In this document: one piece after another, positions 5,661 through 6,919 of the stretch
How the letters are laid out: each line of letters begins with the position of its first letter
How positions within the stretch are numbered: position 1 is the first letter of the stretch
Assembly (NCBI GenBank): GCA_021203115.1
Contig: JAJQBV010000155.1
Location: forward strand, 472 to 7,390
Direction of reading: 5' to 3'
Length of the DNA: 6,919 nt
From: Clostridiales bacterium
GTDB lineage: Bacteria; Bacillota; Clostridia; Lachnospirales; Lachnospiraceae
Program-made: the position numbers and the translations under genes
Notes under the pieces: generated by a model
The model's database searches: none
What the model saw: the letters and a program-made list of their open reading frames with translations, nothing else
Told to the model about the DNA's origin: nothing

Positions 5661-5672
5661 TTTATTCAGCGG
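5661..5672 (+). repeat. Copy 2 of upstream motif TTTATTCAGYGG
   Basis: TTTATTCAGCGG directly follows the candidate -10 TATTCT, so transcription would start within or next to it. It lies 27 nt before the HAD ATG at 5700 and differs from copy 1 (4864-4875) at one base. Confidence 0.3.
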
Positions 5673-5699
5673 AACAACAGCATTTATCTGGAGATTTTT

Positions 5700-6368
5700 A
5701 TGCAGCTGCAGACAAAAGATATGTTATCAGGAACGGATGCCGTCATTTTTGATCTGGACGGCACCCTGGCGGACTCCATGTGGGTCTGGTCGGAGATTGA
5801 TCAGGATTTTTTTGTGAGCCATCACATTGATTTTCCGGAGTCTCTGAACCGGGAGATCGAGGGACTTGGGTTTACCGAGACGGCACAGTTTTTTGTCGAC
5901 CATTTTCCGTTGGAGGAGACCGTCGAGGAGATCAAGCAGCTCTGGAACGATATGGCCATCGAGAAATATCGTACAAAGGTTCCTTTGAAGCCGGGCGCCC
6001 GCGATTTCCTTGCGAGGCTGAGGCAGATAGGGATTCGGACGGGGATCGCCACCAGCAATTCCATGCTCCTGGTAGATGTGTTTTTGTCGGCCAGAGGGAT
6101 TTCGGATCAGATTGACGCCGTGACTACGGTCTGCGACGTGAGCAAGGGAAAACCCGCGCCGGATGTCTATCTTGCCACAGCGGAAAAGCTCGGTGTCACG
6201 CCGGAGCGATGCCTCGTCTTTGAAGATATCCCCATGGGGATCCGCGCAGGGAAAAATGCCGGCATGCGTGTCTGCGCCGTGGAGGATGATTACTCGGCCG
6301 CGCAGCGGGAGGAGAAGCGTCGGCTGGCGGACTATTACATAAAAGATTTTACTATATTAAGGCTATGA
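5700..6368 (+). CDS. HAD superfamily (subfamily IA, beta-phosphoglucomutase-like) phosphatase
   Basis: A 222-residue cytosolic phosphohydrolase or phosphomutase. Motif I is FDLDGTLADS with nucleophile D18 and acid/base D20. An alpha-helical cap follows (about residues 28-90). Motif II is ATSNS (T118), motif III is GKPAPDVYL (K151), and motif IV is FEDIPMGIRAGKNAGM (E175, D176), which bind phosphate and magnesium. All four are intact. The TSNS and KGKPAPD forms are typical of the beta-phosphoglucomutase/phosphoglycolate phosphatase branch, but the substrate cannot be read from sequence: sugar phosphate, nucleotide or pyridoxal phosphate are all possible. GGAG at 5690-5693 lies 6 nt before ATG 5700. 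The TGA overlaps the next start (ATGA at 6365-6368), so this gene and the pseudouridine synthase are translationally coupled. Confidence 0.9.
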   Translation: MQLQTKDMLSGTDAVIFDLDGTLADSMWVWSEIDQDFFVSHHIDFPESLNREIEGLGFTETAQFFVDHFPLEETVEEIKQLWNDMAIEKYRTKVPLKPGARDFLARLRQIGIRTGIATSNSMLLVDVFLSARGISDQIDAVTTVCDVSKGKPAPDVYLATAEKLGVTPERCLVFEDIPMGIRAGKNAGMRVCAVEDDYSAAQREEKRRLADYYIKDFTILRL

Positions 6369-6919
6369 AAGAATTTACCATATCATCCCGCGAGAGCGGA
6401 CAGCGGCTGGATAAGTATCTGTTTAAGGTGTTGGATCGCGCACCGGGAAGCTTTGTGTACAAGATGCTTCGAAAAAAGAATATTGTGCTGAATGAGAAAA
6501 AGGCGTCCGGAAAAGAGATTTTGCGGCTAGGAGACCATGTGAAGCTCTATCTTGCCGATGACACGTTTTCGAAATTTGCGTCGGCAGTTTTTCAGGATAA
6601 CGGAAAGGGATTATCAAAAGAGAAATCGGATCTGTCGGATGCAGGCCGGGCGATTGATTTGGAAATTGTCTATGAGGATGAGGATATTCTTGTCATCAAC
6701 AAGCCGGCCGGTTTGCTCTCCCAGAAGGCAAAGGCGGGGGACGATTCCGCCAATGATCGCGTCATTGCGTATTTGCTGGAGAGCGGACAATTGACGAGAG
6801 AGGAACTGCGGACCTTCCGCCCTTCCGTCTGCAACCGTCTGGATCGAAACACATCCGGCCTCCTGATCGCCGGAAAGACCATGCACGGCCTGCAGGAGAC
6901 GGCGGCGCAGTTAAGAAGC
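6365..6919 (+). CDS. RluA family pseudouridine synthase with N-terminal S4 domain, 3'-truncated by the window
   Basis: The frame from ATG 6365 is open for 185 codons to the last base, with no stop. Residues 13-63 (QRLDKYLFKVL to VKLYL) form an S4 RNA-binding domain. A charged linker leads to the catalytic domain with LEIVYEDEDILVINKPAGLLSQ (99-120) and VCNRLDRNTSGLLIAGK (155-171). D160 is the catalytic aspartate of the HRLDxxTSG motif; the usual His is Asn here. The family converts uridine to pseudouridine, usually in 23S rRNA (RluC/RluD type); the exact site cannot be told. The start codon shares bases with the HAD stop (ATGA), and the upstream sequence has no separate strong ribosome binding site, which fits translation by reinitiation. 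The C-terminal part of the domain lies outside the window. Confidence 0.9.
   Translation, partial: MKEFTISSRESGQRLDKYLFKVLDRAPGSFVYKMLRKKNIVLNEKKASGKEILRLGDHVKLYLADDTFSKFASAVFQDNGKGLSKEKSDLSDAGRAIDLEIVYEDEDILVINKPAGLLSQKAKAGDDSANDRVIAYLLESGQLTREELRTFRPSVCNRLDRNTSGLLIAGKTMHGLQETAAQLRS

Noticed and set aside
5596..5699. Terminator or small RNA in the 104-nt gap before the HAD gene
   Set aside because: I found no stem with a following T-run and no short coding frame; only a candidate promoter and the shared motif are supported.

Overview
The window reads as a housekeeping stretch of a Gram-positive Clostridia chromosome. A Lachnospiraceae-type anaerobe of moderate GC is the best guess, from the wording of RpoZ, RimO, PgsA and the YlbJ-like protein. 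The gene order also fits: rpoZ-rimO-pgsA and rsmD-coaD-(coiled coil)-ylbJ are typical Firmicutes neighbourhoods. There is no tRNA, rRNA, insertion sequence, phage gene or CRISPR array. No gene looks broken, and the only partial genes are cut by the window edges.

Left block (1-3919, all +): the 3' part of rpoZ (RNA polymerase omega), rimO (ribosomal protein S12 methylthiotransferase), pgsA (phosphatidylglycerophosphate synthase), rsmD (16S rRNA guanine-N2 methyltransferase), coaD (phosphopantetheine adenylyltransferase), and a 200-residue coiled-coil protein that resembles DivIVA/SepIVA proteins. Gaps are 6 to 41 nt and no terminator is visible, so the block is probably one operon. It serves transcription, ribosome modification, phospholipid synthesis, CoA synthesis and probably envelope growth or division.

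Middle (3923-5595): a ylbJ-like membrane protein gene on the minus strand meets the left block end to end, with 3 nt between stop codons. It is divergent, across about 80 nt, from a membrane-anchored M23 (LytM) metallopeptidase with every zinc and catalytic residue intact. YlbJ is a sporulation protein in Bacillus, so this pair may act on the envelope during sporulation; that is inference.

Right block (5700-6919, +): a HAD-family phosphatase whose stop overlaps the start of an RluA-type pseudouridine synthase (ATGA overlap). The second gene runs off the window.

Most of the window is ordinary. The points that deserve a second look are: (i) a strong Shine-Dalgarno 27 nt from the coaD start, with a compact hairpin between them that would restore normal spacing if folded; (ii) the 11-residue (hendecad) periodicity and SepIVA-like layout of the coiled-coil protein beside coaD; (iii) the inverted ylbJ with no visible ribosome binding site, facing an intact LytM peptidase; and (iv) a 12-nt motif shared by the two upstream regions at 4864 and 5661. 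I found no convincing evidence for an entirely new system.
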